Shown piece by piece: positions 33,429 through 41,754 of a stretch of 64,000 nt of DNA. Each line of letters starts with the position of its first letter. Position 1 is the first letter of the stretch. A program made the position numbers and the translations under genes. The notes beneath the pieces are model-generated. The model had not been told where the DNA came from. It saw only the letters and a list, made by a program, of their open reading frames with translations, and did not search any database. This DNA comes from Solirubrobacter pauli (GTDB lineage: Bacteria; Actinomycetota; Thermoleophilia; Solirubrobacterales; Solirubrobacteraceae): the NCBI RefSeq assembly GCF_003633755.1, contig NZ_RBIL01000001.1, forward strand, positions 1 through 64,000, in the 5' to 3' direction.

Positions 33429-34795
33429 GAGCGCGCGGCCAGCTCGCGCGCCGACATGACGCCCTGCTCGGCGAACAGCCGCTCGCCGGTGACGAGCACG
33501 TCGCGCAGGGTGCGGTCGCCCGCGGCGGCCTGATGGCGGCGGTAGGCGTCGGCCACCACCTCGCGGACCGCGGGCTCGAGGTCCTCGCCGACCTGCAGCC
33601 AGCCGCGGAGCATGCGCGTCTGGGTGGCGATCGCCTCGGCCATGACGGTGTTGACGATCGTCATCGTCAGCGCGTCGAGCCGGCCGAGCGCGAAGCCCGC
33701 GCCGGTGAAGCCCGCCGCGGTCTCGCGGCCGGGGACGAACGGCAGCGGCTCGGCGCCGGCGACCAGCTCGGCGTCGCTGCCCGCGAACAGCTCGCCACGG
33801 GCGATCGCAGCGAGGATCGCCGTGAGCTCGTGGCCGAGGTCGAGGGCACGCAGGTCGTGGGCGGCGAACGCCCGGACGACCGCGGCCGCGAAGAACAGGA
33901 AGCGCAGGTTGGCGTGGCTGGTCACGCCCGGCGCGAGCAGGTTGCCGCCCTCGGCGGTCATCAGCGACCACACGTCCGGGCGTGTCTGACCGACCTCGTC
34001 GGCGCTGAGGCCGTAGCGGCGCGCGGTGTCGCGCAGCGCGTCCCACGCCAGCCCGAGCGCGTCGGTCGCGGCGACCGCGGGCGACGGCAGCACGGTGAGC
34101 TCGTGGCGGTCGCCGGCGAAGCGCAGGCGGGCGCGGACCCCGATCCGCGCGAGCTCGCGCTCGGCGGCGCTGAGGCACGCGCGGGAGCGGTCCTCGAAGG
34201 TGCGCAGCGCGACGAGCTCCGCGTCGCGGAAGGCGAAGCCGCGCGTGAGGGCGACGGTCGACAGCGCACGGTGCGTCGCGTCCTCGCTGAGCAGCTCGAG
34301 CGCGCGCACGGCCGCGCCGGACAGCGCGTCGGTCGAGCGCAGCAGCGGCAGCCGCTCGTCGAGCGCCTCACCGAGCCCGGACGCCAGCACGCTCGGCAGG
34401 CACAGCACGGCGCCGCTCGCCTCCACCCGGATGTGCGCAGGAGCCGCCGGGTCCCACGTCAGGCCGCCCGGGGCGTCCGTGCGCAGGCCACCGACCAGGT
34501 CCGCGCCCGTGAGCCACTTGAGCTCCATCCCGTAGTGGGCGATGCCGCCCGCGAGCGTCTGCACGCGGAAGGCGACGCGCGTTGCGCCGCGGCTGCCCGC
34601 CCAGCCGCGGAGCGCCCGCGCCACCTCGTCGGCGAGCGACGGCTCGAGACCACGGCCGTCGGCGATCGCCGCCTGCAGGAGCGCGTGTCCGGCGGGAGTG
34701 AGCCACTCACGCTGCGCAGAGCCCACGAAGGCGTACGGCGCCGGGGCGACGCAGACGCGGGAATGGTGGGCTCTGGCGGTGTGGGGCTCGGACAC
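33425..34795 (-). CDS. Catalytically degenerate type-III glutamine synthetase-like protein
   Basis: 456 residues from GTG 34795 (GGAG 8 nt upstream; an ATG 26 codons earlier is possible). The order of blocks follows GSIII (GlnN): RALRGWAGSRGATRVAFRVQ, then GGLRTDAPGGLTWDP and PAHIRV, then LCLPSVLASGLGEALDERLPLLRSTDALS, a helix with ELARIGVRARLRF, WSLMTAEGGNLLAPG followed by NLRFLFFAAAVVRAF, and FTGAGFALGRLDALTMTIVNTVMAEAI. The metal-binding and active-site motifs are replaced: GPEQEYFL, NEVAPGQ(Y/H)E, KHNNWS and NDHRLGANEAP have no intact counterparts. At 456 versus ~700 residues, it should be a pseudoenzyme of unknown role. Convergent with the kinase, sharing a TAG. Confidence 0.7.
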   Translation of the reverse strand: MSEPHTARAHHSRVCVAPAPYAFVGSAQREWLTPAGHALLQAAIADGRGLEPSLADEVARALRGWAGSRGATRVAFRVQTLAGGIAHYGMELKWLTGADLVGGLRTDAPGGLTWDPAAPAHIRVEASGAVLCLPSVLASGLGEALDERLPLLRSTDALSGAAVRALELLSEDATHRALSTVALTRGFAFRDAELVALRTFEDRSRACLSAAERELARIGVRARLRFAGDRHELTVLPSPAVAATDALGLAWDALRDTARRYGLSADEVGQTRPDVWSLMTAEGGNLLAPGVTSHANLRFLFFAAAVVRAFAAHDLRALDLGHELTAILAAIARGELFAGSDAELVAGAEPLPFVPGRETAAGFTGAGFALGRLDALTMTIVNTVMAEAIATQTRMLRGWLQVGEDLEPAVREVVADAYRRHQAAAGDRTLRDVLVTGERLFAEQGVMSARELAARS

Positions 34796-34922
34796 GGGGG
34801 CGGCTCCGGTTGCGGGGAACTGCTCCGGTATACGTGCTCGCGCGACGTGCTGCGAGTGCGTAGTCCCCCGCAACGGGGAGGGCGAAGCTGCGAGGACTCG
34901 CCTAGAGGCTCATCCTCCCGCT

Positions 34923-35897
34923 CTACGGCTGCACGGTCTCGATGGTGTCGATCGGCTCCAGCTGGGAGATCTCCGCGCGGCGGTCCTCCCAGTGCGGCGG
35001 GATGCACATGTGCGTGCCGAGCTCGTCCTCGGACTCGTCGATCGTGAAGCCCTGCGGCGTCGAGTAGGCGAGCTCGAACAGCGCGCCGCCCGGCGTGCGC
35101 AGGTAGACGCTGAAGAAGTAGCCGCGGTCCTTGACGTCGGACACGTCCGTGTAGCCGAGGCCGACGATGTAGTCCTTGACCACGAGCTGGTTCTCGGCCG
35201 AGCCGACGTCGAACGCGTGGTGGTGGATCGTGCCCTCGCCGAAGCGCCACGTGCCCTGCGGCAGGTCCGGCTCCTCCACGAGCTCCAGCGTGCGGCCGTG
35301 GCCGTCGCCCTTGATCTCGTACTGGTGGTGCGCGCCGTCGGAGGCGATGTGCTCGCAGTTGAACGCCTCGCGCAGGAACTCGTCCTGCAACTCGGGCGCG
35401 CGGACGCTCGTGGTGGTGCCGTAGGCGCCGCGGATCGCGTGCTCGGCCGGCACGTCACCGCCGCCGTAGGGCTCGCGCGTGTCGTTGCGCGTCTCCCCCA
35501 CGATCTGGTACGGGATGCCGGACGGGTGGCGCAATTCCAGCCGCTCGGTGCCGAAGCGCTCGACCTGGGTCGCCTCGACGCCGGCGGCCTTCAGGCGGTC
35601 CGCCCAGTACCCGATCGACTCGGCCGGCACGGCGACGTTGATCGACTTCGCCTGGTTGGTCCCGCGCTTGCCCATCCAGCCCGCCTGGCGGTACGGGAAG
35701 CTCGTCAGGATCGTGCTCGCGTCCCCGACGCGGTTGGCGTAGTAGAGGTGGTAGATCGGGATCTCGCCGTCGAAGAGCACCGTCTTCTTGACGCTCTTGA
35801 GGCCGAGCGTCCGGACGTGGAAGTCGTAGTCCTCCTGCGCGCCGCCGACGCAGAACGTCAGGTGATGGGTGCCGTTGATGGTTCCCGGGTTGGGCAT
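34923..35897 (-). CDS. VOC-family ring-cleaving dioxygenase
   Basis: 324 residues from ATG 35897, chosen for the strong GGAGGAGAG ribosome site 7 nt upstream. Two tandem VOC (glyoxalase) modules: GTHHLTFCVGG and YDFHVRTLGLKSVKKTV in the first; a second with IHHHAFDVGS and LFELAYSTPQGF. The metal triad would be His (HHLTF), His (HHHAF) and Glu (FELAYS). This matches the PcpA/LinE/MhqO type of hydroquinone or catechol dioxygenases, which open para- or ortho-diphenols with Fe(II). Divergent from a SnoaL-like gene with 28 bp between starts. Confidence 0.85.
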   Translation of the reverse strand: MPNPGTINGTHHLTFCVGGAQEDYDFHVRTLGLKSVKKTVLFDGEIPIYHLYYANRVGDASTILTSFPYRQAGWMGKRGTNQAKSINVAVPAESIGYWADRLKAAGVEATQVERFGTERLELRHPSGIPYQIVGETRNDTREPYGGGDVPAEHAIRGAYGTTTSVRAPELQDEFLREAFNCEHIASDGAHHQYEIKGDGHGRTLELVEEPDLPQGTWRFGEGTIHHHAFDVGSAENQLVVKDYIVGLGYTDVSDVKDRGYFFSVYLRTPGGALFELAYSTPQGFTIDESEDELGTHMCIPPHWEDRRAEISQLEPIDTIETVQP

Positions 35898-35913
35898 CGC
35901 GGTCTCTCCTCCG

Positions 35914-35919
35914 TAGTCT
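35914..35919 (+). promoter_or_regulatory. TAGTCT -10-like box for the SnoaL-like gene
   Basis: TAGTCT ends 6 nt before ATG 35926, within the 28-bp divergent gap to the dioxygenase. Confidence 0.45.
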
Positions 35920-35925
35920 TCGCCA

Positions 35926-36282
35926 ATGTCCAGGCACGCAGACCTTTTCAAAGACATCGACTCGATGGAACCGGATGCGTTCACGCGTCATCTGTCCGAC
36001 GATGTCCGGTTCACGTTCGGCAACGCGGAGACCGTGGTCGGACGCGACGCCGTCCGTGACGTCTGGGCCGGGTTCTGCGACGGGATCGACGGCGTCCACC
36101 ACGACGTGATCGAGACGTTCGAGCAAGGCGCCGCGACGATCGTCGAGTCGACCGTCACCTACACGCGCAAGGACGGGTCGACGATCGCCCTCCCCGTGGT
36201 CACGATCTACCGCGGCGAGGGCGAGCTCATCGAGGACTACCGGATCTTCATGGACGTCGCGCCGTTGTTCGCGGCCCCGTGA
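35926..36282 (+). CDS. SnoaL/NTF2-like protein
   Basis: 118 residues. NTF2 cone: ADLFKDIDSMEPDAFTRHLSDDVRFTFGN, VVGRDAVRDVWAGFCDGI, a strand EQGAATIVESTVTYTRKDGS and ending IYRGEGELIEDYRIFMDVAPLF. The common SnoaL domain arrangement (GxxAxxxF..F...I.G..H) is present. It may isomerise or hydrate a product of the neighbouring dioxygenase, but that is inferred only from the divergent pairing. Its last 35 bp overlap the 3' end of the converging PKD gene. Confidence 0.75.
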   Translation: MSRHADLFKDIDSMEPDAFTRHLSDDVRFTFGNAETVVGRDAVRDVWAGFCDGIDGVHHDVIETFEQGAATIVESTVTYTRKDGSTIALPVVTIYRGEGELIEDYRIFMDVAPLFAAP

Positions 36283-39169
36283 TCCCGCTCGGGCTCACGG
36301 CCTGGACCGAGACGCGCTGGGCGCCACGGACGGCGAGCCTGGGCCGGGCGACGTGCTTGACCACCGTGCGGCCGCCCGGCAGCGTCGCGCTGACCGTGTA
36401 GGCCGCGGCACCCGGCAGGCGCTTCCAGCGGGCGCCGCCGCGGCCGACCTTCAGGCCCTTGACCTTGCCGGGACGCTTGGCCTTCGGCGCCTGGTAGGCG
36501 CCGAGGTCGAGCTCCTCGCGCAGCACGCCATCCTGCTCGACGAGCGCGACCAGCTGGCGCTTGCCACCCGCGCCCTCCGCGGGCATCCAGCGCAGCACGC
36601 CGTGCTCGCCCGTGGCGACGCCGACGACGCCCCCGGCCTCGCCGCCGCGCTCGACGATCGTGACCTTCTGGCCCGCGGCCGGCTTGACCGTGTAGGTCAG
36701 CACGCCCGGACGCTGCACCTGCACGGAGACCTCCGGCTTGGCGAGGCCGTCGGCGGCGAGCACCTCGGTGATCGCGGCCGAGCCGAGCTGCGGCGTGATC
36801 GTCCACCGACCGGCGGCGGGCTTGGCGATCAGCACCTGCGTCGAGTTGGTCCGCGCGTCCTCGATCAGCACGAACCCGTCGCCCAGCGTCTTGGGCGCGC
36901 CCGGCGTCGCGCTGATCGCTTTGCCGCCGGGCCCCGTGATGGTGACCTTCGGGGGCGCGCCGGCGCCCTGGATCAGCAGTGACGTGCCCGGCAGCCCGGC
37001 GCCGAGGTCGACCGAGCGGGCCTCGCCCGTGAACTGGGCGGCGGCCGCCTTCGGACGGCTGATCGCGACGCGGTAGTCGCCGATGTCGCAGCCGTCGAAG
37101 TAGCCGCGCGGGAAGCCCTTGCCCCAGTAGTAGCCGACGCCCGGGGTCCAGTCGCCGAAGCCGAGGTCGATCTCCAGGCAGGCGGCGATGCCACGCGAGG
37201 AGATGATCGCCCGCGCGCCGGCGCACCAGTCCACGAGCTCGATGCACGCGTCCACGCGCGCGGTCGCGTTGAACTTCGTCTTGAGCATCTCGAGGCTCAG
37301 GCCGCCGCTGATGGACGCGATCCCGTCCACACCCCAGCGGAACTTGCCGGTGGCGCGGATGTAGCCGTCGCCGTGCACCGCGAAGTCGACCTCGGCCACC
37401 TTGACCTCGACGAGCTCGAGGTCGCCGAACGTGCGCAGGACCCAGGGCCGGTCGGCATACGTCGCCCAGCCGAGGCCGGCGGTGACGCGTGCCGCGGCGC
37501 TGCCGCCGACGGACGGGCCGGCGGTGAAGGCGACCTCGCCGCACATCGCGAACGTCGGGTGCCCGAAGTCGACCGTCTTGGGCAGGTTCGCGGGGCGCGG
37601 CCCGAGGAAGTCGAACCACGGCACCGGCTTGACGCCGACCATCGGGACGCACTCGCTCTCCGGCGGGTCGACCTCGATGCGGAACTTGATGCGCTCCAGG
37701 AACACGGGCACGGGTCCACCGAGGGCGAGGCCGCCGTTGGTCCACTTGGCCTCGGCCTGCCCGTAGGCGAACGTGCCGTTGGAGCGGATCCCGACGCCGC
37801 CCTCGATGTCCACCGAGGCGGGCGCGGGCAGCTTCACGCGGGCGTTGACCTCCCACAGGTTGATGCCGTCGTAGGAGACGACGAGCGTGTCGAGGCCGAT
37901 CGGCCCGAGCGCGGCGGACGGGACCGTGAAGCTGAACGCGTCGTCGGCGCCGGCGGCCTTGGCGACGCCGCCGAGCGTGACGGGGCTGCCGGACGTGGCG
38001 CCGCCGAACTGCGCCGGCAGGGCGACGAACACCTTCGCGCGCAGCTGGCTGCCCGAGAGCGCCGGGGTGCCGGAGACGCCCGTGACCCTCAGACCGTTGA
38101 CCTTGGCGTCCGGGTCGGGCTTGAAGCCGTTGAGCTTGCCGCCCGACGGCGTCCACGCGAACTCGCCGTTCACGATCGTGGCGAACGTGCCGCCCGCGTT
38201 CATCGAGACGATCGCGCGCTTGGACGCGATCCGGTCCTTCGACAGGCTCACCCACTGGCCGCCCTGCGGCTCGATCGCGACGCCATTGAGGCTGACCGGC
38301 TCGCTCGAGCGGTGGTGGTCGCCGAAGTCGCGCAGGCAGCTGCCGGTCGCGGTGAACGCGCCGAGCTTGACCTCCTGCTCGCACTTGGGCTCCTTGACGG
38401 TGATCTTGAAGCCCTGGGTGGCCTGCGCGCCTCGGTCGTCGGTCACACGCACGGACACGGTCCACTCGCGGACGATCGGCGCGATCGTGCGCCGCGGCTT
38501 GGGCGCGAACGTGTGCGTGACGGTCGGCGTGGCCTGCGTCGACTGCTCGAACGTGCCGTCGCCGTCGAGGTCCCACTCGTAGGCCACGATCTGGCCGTCG
38601 GGGTCGGAGGACGGCGCGGCGCTGATCGTCTTCGGCGTGCCCTGGTAGGCGTTGCCGAGCCCGCACAGCGTCATCTGGCCGTGGCGCGTGCAGTCGCGGT
38701 CGAAGCGCGCGACGGGCGGGGCGTTGGCCGGCGGCGCGGGGGTCGGGGTCGTCTCGGGTGTGGCCGTCGGCGTCGTCTCGGGCGTGGCGGTCGGCGTGGG
38801 CGTCGGCGCATTGAGGACGAACGTCTTCTCGGCGACGCTCGTGCGGATCGCGCCGTCCCACGGTTGTGAGGCGCGCACGCGGACCACGTGGGCACCGCCC
38901 GTGTCGAAGCGCGTCTTCGCGGTGGTGCCGCCGGCGTCGTCGAACTCGCCGTCGCCGTCGAGGTCCCACGTGTGCGTGATCGGCGCCGCGTTCGTCCCGC
39001 CGGTGCTGGTCGCCGCCAGTGCGACGGACTGGCCCAGCGCGGGCTGCTCCGGCGTGGCCGTGAAGGCGGCTTTGAACGGCTGTTGGGCGAGGGCCTGCGG
39101 GGTCGCGAGGAGCGTCACGGCCGCCGTGGTCAGCAGCAGCCGTCGAAGGGTCGAGTGCATGGGCCGCAT
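36248..39169 (-). CDS. Large secreted protein with PKD domains
   Basis: 973 residues from ATG 39169 (ATG 39160 also possible). The signal peptide (LRRLLLTTAAVTLLATPQALAQQ) ends near 28. Two PKD-type Ig-like domains have the Ca-binding turn THTWDLDGDGEFDD and YEWDLDGDGTFEQ. Between them lies a Thr/Pro linker with two exact ATPETTPT repeats. The remaining ~700 residues are beta-rich with repeated VTGVSG/VNGEFAWTPSG strands and Cys pairs, and the C-terminus contains a fibronectin-like unit (GLKVGRGGARWKRLPGAAAYTVSATLPGGRTV). No catalytic motif: probably a cell-surface structural or adhesive protein. Confidence 0.8.
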   Translation of the reverse strand: MRPMHSTLRRLLLTTAAVTLLATPQALAQQPFKAAFTATPEQPALGQSVALAATSTGGTNAAPITHTWDLDGDGEFDDAGGTTAKTRFDTGGAHVVRVRASQPWDGAIRTSVAEKTFVLNAPTPTPTATPETTPTATPETTPTPAPPANAPPVARFDRDCTRHGQMTLCGLGNAYQGTPKTISAAPSSDPDGQIVAYEWDLDGDGTFEQSTQATPTVTHTFAPKPRRTIAPIVREWTVSVRVTDDRGAQATQGFKITVKEPKCEQEVKLGAFTATGSCLRDFGDHHRSSEPVSLNGVAIEPQGGQWVSLSKDRIASKRAIVSMNAGGTFATIVNGEFAWTPSGGKLNGFKPDPDAKVNGLRVTGVSGTPALSGSQLRAKVFVALPAQFGGATSGSPVTLGGVAKAAGADDAFSFTVPSAALGPIGLDTLVVSYDGINLWEVNARVKLPAPASVDIEGGVGIRSNGTFAYGQAEAKWTNGGLALGGPVPVFLERIKFRIEVDPPESECVPMVGVKPVPWFDFLGPRPANLPKTVDFGHPTFAMCGEVAFTAGPSVGGSAAARVTAGLGWATYADRPWVLRTFGDLELVEVKVAEVDFAVHGDGYIRATGKFRWGVDGIASISGGLSLEMLKTKFNATARVDACIELVDWCAGARAIISSRGIAACLEIDLGFGDWTPGVGYYWGKGFPRGYFDGCDIGDYRVAISRPKAAAAQFTGEARSVDLGAGLPGTSLLIQGAGAPPKVTITGPGGKAISATPGAPKTLGDGFVLIEDARTNSTQVLIAKPAAGRWTITPQLGSAAITEVLAADGLAKPEVSVQVQRPGVLTYTVKPAAGQKVTIVERGGEAGGVVGVATGEHGVLRWMPAEGAGGKRQLVALVEQDGVLREELDLGAYQAPKAKRPGKVKGLKVGRGGARWKRLPGAAAYTVSATLPGGRTVVKHVARPRLAVRGAQRVSVQAVSPSGITGPRTTARRP
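38748..38795. repeat. Two 24-bp tandem repeats in the PKD gene
   Basis: Two consecutive 24-bp units (38748-38771 and 38772-38795, two mismatches) each encode ATPETTPT in the Pro/Thr linker of the secreted PKD protein. A likely length-variable linker. Confidence 0.7.
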
Positions 39170-39205
39170 GCTCGTTCCGCACCGCCGCCTCGACATCGGG
39201 GTCGA

Positions 39206-39229
39206 CCCTGAACGACGGGAAGTTCAGGG
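39206..39229 (-). terminator. 8-bp hairpin at the stop of the CFCGCG gene
   Basis: CCCTGAAC and GTTCAGGG form an 8-bp stem with an 8-nt loop, overlapping the stop codon of the small gene at 39224. It may separate that operon from the downstream PKD gene. ACCCTGAAC recurs at 39481-39489, so part of this could be coincidence. Confidence 0.4.
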
Positions 39230-39436
39230 AGCGGATAACCACACCCGCAGGGTGCGGACGACATCCCGCGCGCAGGCGTCGTCGTGCAGGACGGTCAGCG
39301 CGAGCGCGAGCAGCCGCTCCGCGTCGGCGGTCTGCGGGCGCACCCCGGCGACACGACGGGCGGCGTCGTTGACGGCCCGCGCCTGTCCGAACGCGGCGGA
39401 CCGACCACAGCCGCAGAAGCAGTTGGTCTCGGGCAC
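39224..39436 (-). CDS. Small CFCGCGR-motif protein
   Basis: 70 residues from GTG 39436; a slightly longer form from 39460 is possible. The N-terminus carries ETNCFCGCGRSAAF, a compact Cys cluster likely to hold zinc. A helical remainder follows (ARAVNDAARRVAGVRP, ADAERLLALALTVLHDDACARDVVRTLRVWL). I have seen the CFCGCGR start in small uncharacterised actinobacterial proteins; no function is known. It lies 34 bp downstream of the tandem-paralogue pair and may belong to their operon. Confidence 0.5.
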   Translation of the reverse strand: MPETNCFCGCGRSAAFGQARAVNDAARRVAGVRPQTADAERLLALALTVLHDDACARDVVRTLRVWLSAP

Positions 39437-39470
39437 GTGGCCATGGTCCCGGTCGCGCACCCGGATGGCA

Positions 39471-40142
39471 TCAGGGTGCCACCCTGAACTGCGCGCCGCG
39501 GACCGTGAACGTCGTGGCCGCGTCCGGCGCGGGCGGCTGGTAGCGCCAGCCGCCCGAGACGACGAGCGGCCGCGCCGGGTCGGGCGGGCCGCCGGCGACG
39601 TGCGCGCCGACCGGGCGCTCGCTCACGAGCGTGTAGGCCGTGCCGGCGTCGTCGGTCAGCGGTGGCGGGACGAGCCGCTCGAGCAGGGCGACGAGCGCGG
39701 CCAGGTCATCGTCGCCGCGTGCACCGGCGACGCAGTGGAAGCGCACCTCGGTGCACTCGGTGCGGGTGATGACCGCGACGATCGCGAGGCCGTCGCGGCG
39801 GCTGACCGTCGGCGCGGTGTGCACACGCCGTGCGCGACCGCGGCGGGCGATCCGCTCGTGGTCGGCGAGCCGGGCGGCGGCTCGTGCGTCGGCCTCCTCG
39901 CGCGAGAGGCCCGGGCCGCGGATGAGCGCGTGGCCCGTGCCGGTCTCCAGCGCGGCCAGCTCGTCCGGCTCGAGCCACGGCGCCTGCGCCGCGGTGGCGC
40001 GCGTGCGCCAGCGCTTGGCGGCGTCGTCGTCCAGCACGCCGGCGCTGTGCAGCGCGCTCAGCGCGCCGTGGAAGCGCTGCCCCTCCGACGTCGGCGTCAG
40101 CTCGGCCAGCAGCTGCTCGAGGTGCTGCTCGGCGGCGTTCAC
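39471..40142 (-). CDS. Hypothetical protein, paralogue of the upstream gene
   Basis: 223 residues from GTG 40142 (GTGA overlap). The N-terminal helices (FHGALSALHSAGVLDDDAAKRWRTRA) are followed by a His/Arg-rich middle. The C-terminal beta domain has DDAGTAYTLVSERPVG, PPDPARPLVVSGGWRY and TTFTVRGAQFRV. The same two-part plan is seen in the gene immediately upstream, so the two look like tandem duplicates that diverged. A beta-sandwich with a G-T-x-Y strand suggests ligand or surface sensing, but no function is known. Confidence 0.55.
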   Translation of the reverse strand: MNAAEQHLEQLLAELTPTSEGQRFHGALSALHSAGVLDDDAAKRWRTRATAAQAPWLEPDELAALETGTGHALIRGPGLSREEADARAAARLADHERIARRGRARRVHTAPTVSRRDGLAIVAVITRTECTEVRFHCVAGARGDDDLAALVALLERLVPPPLTDDAGTAYTLVSERPVGAHVAGGPPDPARPLVVSGGWRYQPPAPDAATTFTVRGAQFRVAP

Positions 40143-40678
40143 GTCCGCACCCGGAAGACGACGTCGTCGCGGCCGCCGAGCCGGAGCTCGACCCACCCCA
40201 CCCCATCCGGAACGCCGGGCGAGAACGCCACGGACACGTCGGTGTCGCTGCCGCCCTCCCCGCCGGTGTCGTACACGGTGCCGGTGGCGTCGACGAGGAT
40301 CCACTCGGGCCAGTCGTCGTCCTCGGCGTCGTCCTTGTCGAGCTGGCAGACGACGCCGTCCGCGAACCGCAGGAGCAGCAGCAGCCGATAGCCGCCGCGC
40401 GGCTCGTCCGGCCCGGTCAGCACCTGCAGCAGCTCGGCCTCGGTGCTGTCGGTCGCGGGCTCTCCCACGTACCGGTCCGGCTCGCGCGGCCGGGCGGCCT
40501 CGCGCTCGAGCCTGCCGCGCCACGTGTCGGCGGCCTCGGGCGAGAGCACGCCGGCCGCCTCGAGCGCGGCCACCCCGGCGAGCGGCGCGACGAGCGCCTC
40601 GCCGGCGTCGTCCCACAGCAGGTGCCAGCGGTAGAGGGCGTCCAGCTGGTGCTGGAGCCAGTCGTCGGCGGCGGTCAC
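40139..40678 (-). CDS. Hypothetical protein, paralogue of the downstream gene
   Basis: 179 residues from GTG 40678, overlapping the aminotransferase stop by 4 bp. Helical N-terminus (LDALYRWHLLWDDAG, ALEAAGVLSPEAADTWRGRL), then an acidic beta-rich region (VVCQLDKDDAEDDDWPEWILVDATGTVYDTGGEGG), ending VGWVELRLGGRDDVVFRV. Shared plan with the gene at 39471. Translational coupling at both ends ties the pair to the DegT/epimerase genes, hinting at a common process. Confidence 0.55.
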   Translation of the reverse strand: MTAADDWLQHQLDALYRWHLLWDDAGEALVAPLAGVAALEAAGVLSPEAADTWRGRLEREAARPREPDRYVGEPATDSTEAELLQVLTGPDEPRGGYRLLLLLRFADGVVCQLDKDDAEDDDWPEWILVDATGTVYDTGGEGGSDTDVSVAFSPGVPDGVGWVELRLGGRDDVVFRVRT

Positions 40679-41754
40679 GAAGCGGCCGCGAGGGTGGTGG
40701 TCACGAGCTCGACCTCGGCGTCGGTGAGGTAGGCGTGGATCGGCAGGGAGAGCACCTCGCGGCACGCCGTCTCGGCCGCGGGGCACGCGCGCCCTCGGTG
40801 GCCGAAGACGGGCTCACGGTACAGCGGGCGGTCGTAGTGCACGCGGGTGGGGACGCCCGCCGCGGCGAGGGCGGCCGCGAGCGCGGTGCGGTCAGGCGTG
40901 CGCAGGACGTACTTGTGGAAGACGTGGTCGCGCCCGGGGGCGACGCCGACCGGCCGGTGCGGCGTGCCGGCGAGCGCCGCGTCGTAGGCGGCGGCGATCG
41001 CGCGCCGGCGCTCCGTCCACCGCGCGTCGGACGCGAGCTTGGCGTGCAGCACCGCCGCCGCGGCGGTCGGCAGCTGCGAGTTGTGCCCGAGCGTGGCGAA
41101 GCGGCCCGCATCGTCGCGGCCGTGCCAGCGCAGGCGCCGCAGCGCGGCCGCCAGCGCGTCGTCGTCGCACAGCACCGCGCCGCCGCTGCCCGGCGCGGCG
41201 ATCGTCTTCGTCGGGTCGAACGAGCAGCACGACAGCGCGCCGATCGCCCCGGCGTGCGTGGCGCCGAGTGCCTGCGCCGCGTCCTCGACGAGCGTCAGGC
41301 CGTGCTCGTCCGCGAAGCGCTCGAAAGCCACGTGATCGACCGTCTGCCCGTAGAGGTCGACCGCGAGCAGCGCGCGCGTGGCGGGCGTGACCAGGGCGCG
41401 CGCGGCGTCGAGGTCCAGCCGCAGCCACGGGTCCACGTCCACGAACACCGGCACCGCGCCCACGCGCAGCACGCACGAGGCGGTCGCGATGAACGAGATC
41501 GCCGGCACGAGCACCTCGTCTCCCGGCCCCACCCCCGCCGCCAGGAGCGCGAACGCCAACGCGTCGGTCCCGGACCCGACCGCGACCGCGTGGGCGCGCC
41601 CACACCGCGCGGCCAGCGCCGCTTCGAACGCGCGCACCGCGGGCCCCTGCAGCGCCTGGCCGCCCGCGAGCGCCTCGGCCATCAGCTGCGCGTACCGCTC
41701 GCCGTGCTCGGCCCACGTGCGCTCGGCCGCGAAGAACGGCACCGCGGCGTTCAC
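40675..41754 (-). CDS. DegT/DnrJ/EryC1-type PLP aminotransferase
   Basis: 359 residues from GTG 41754. Sugar-aminotransferase features: VGSGTDALAFALLAAGVGPGDEVLVPAISFIATASCVLRVGAVPVFVDVDP at the N-terminus, LVEDAAQALGA (pyridine Asp), the PLP Lys in CSFDPTKTIAAPGSGGAV, then RWHGRD, LGHNSQLPTAAAAVL and a final YRPLY-like segment (YDRPLYREPVF). It aminates a keto-sugar nucleotide, or related substrates, at C3 or C4. Coupled to the epimerase upstream, so a nucleotide-sugar path for glycan decoration is likely. Confidence 0.9.
   Translation of the reverse strand: MNAAVPFFAAERTWAEHGERYAQLMAEALAGGQALQGPAVRAFEAALAARCGRAHAVAVGSGTDALAFALLAAGVGPGDEVLVPAISFIATASCVLRVGAVPVFVDVDPWLRLDLDAARALVTPATRALLAVDLYGQTVDHVAFERFADEHGLTLVEDAAQALGATHAGAIGALSCCSFDPTKTIAAPGSGGAVLCDDDALAAALRRLRWHGRDDAGRFATLGHNSQLPTAAAAVLHAKLASDARWTERRRAIAAAYDAALAGTPHRPVGVAPGRDHVFHKYVLRTPDRTALAAALAAAGVPTRVHYDRPLYREPVFGHRGRACPAAETACREVLSLPIHAYLTDAEVELVTTTLAAAS

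Noticed and set aside
31913-35047. A 1044-codon plus-strand frame over the kinase and the GSIII-like gene
   Set aside because: Arg/Gly/Ala-rich without motifs; both covered genes show full domain patterns in their own frames.
38748-38795. The 24-bp tandem repeats as a regulatory or mobile repeat
   Set aside because: They are in frame and encode a Thr/Pro linker, which explains them.
36237-39242. A ~1000-codon minus-strand frame overlapping the PKD gene in another frame
   Set aside because: It is Arg/Gly-rich with no domain logic; it is a GC-driven shadow of the PKD protein, which has a signal peptide and PKD motifs.
39471-39489. TCAGGGT-GCC-ACCCTGA palindrome as an operator
   Set aside because: It covers the stop codon of the 39471 gene; a 3-nt loop and coding constraints make it more likely a minor hairpin.
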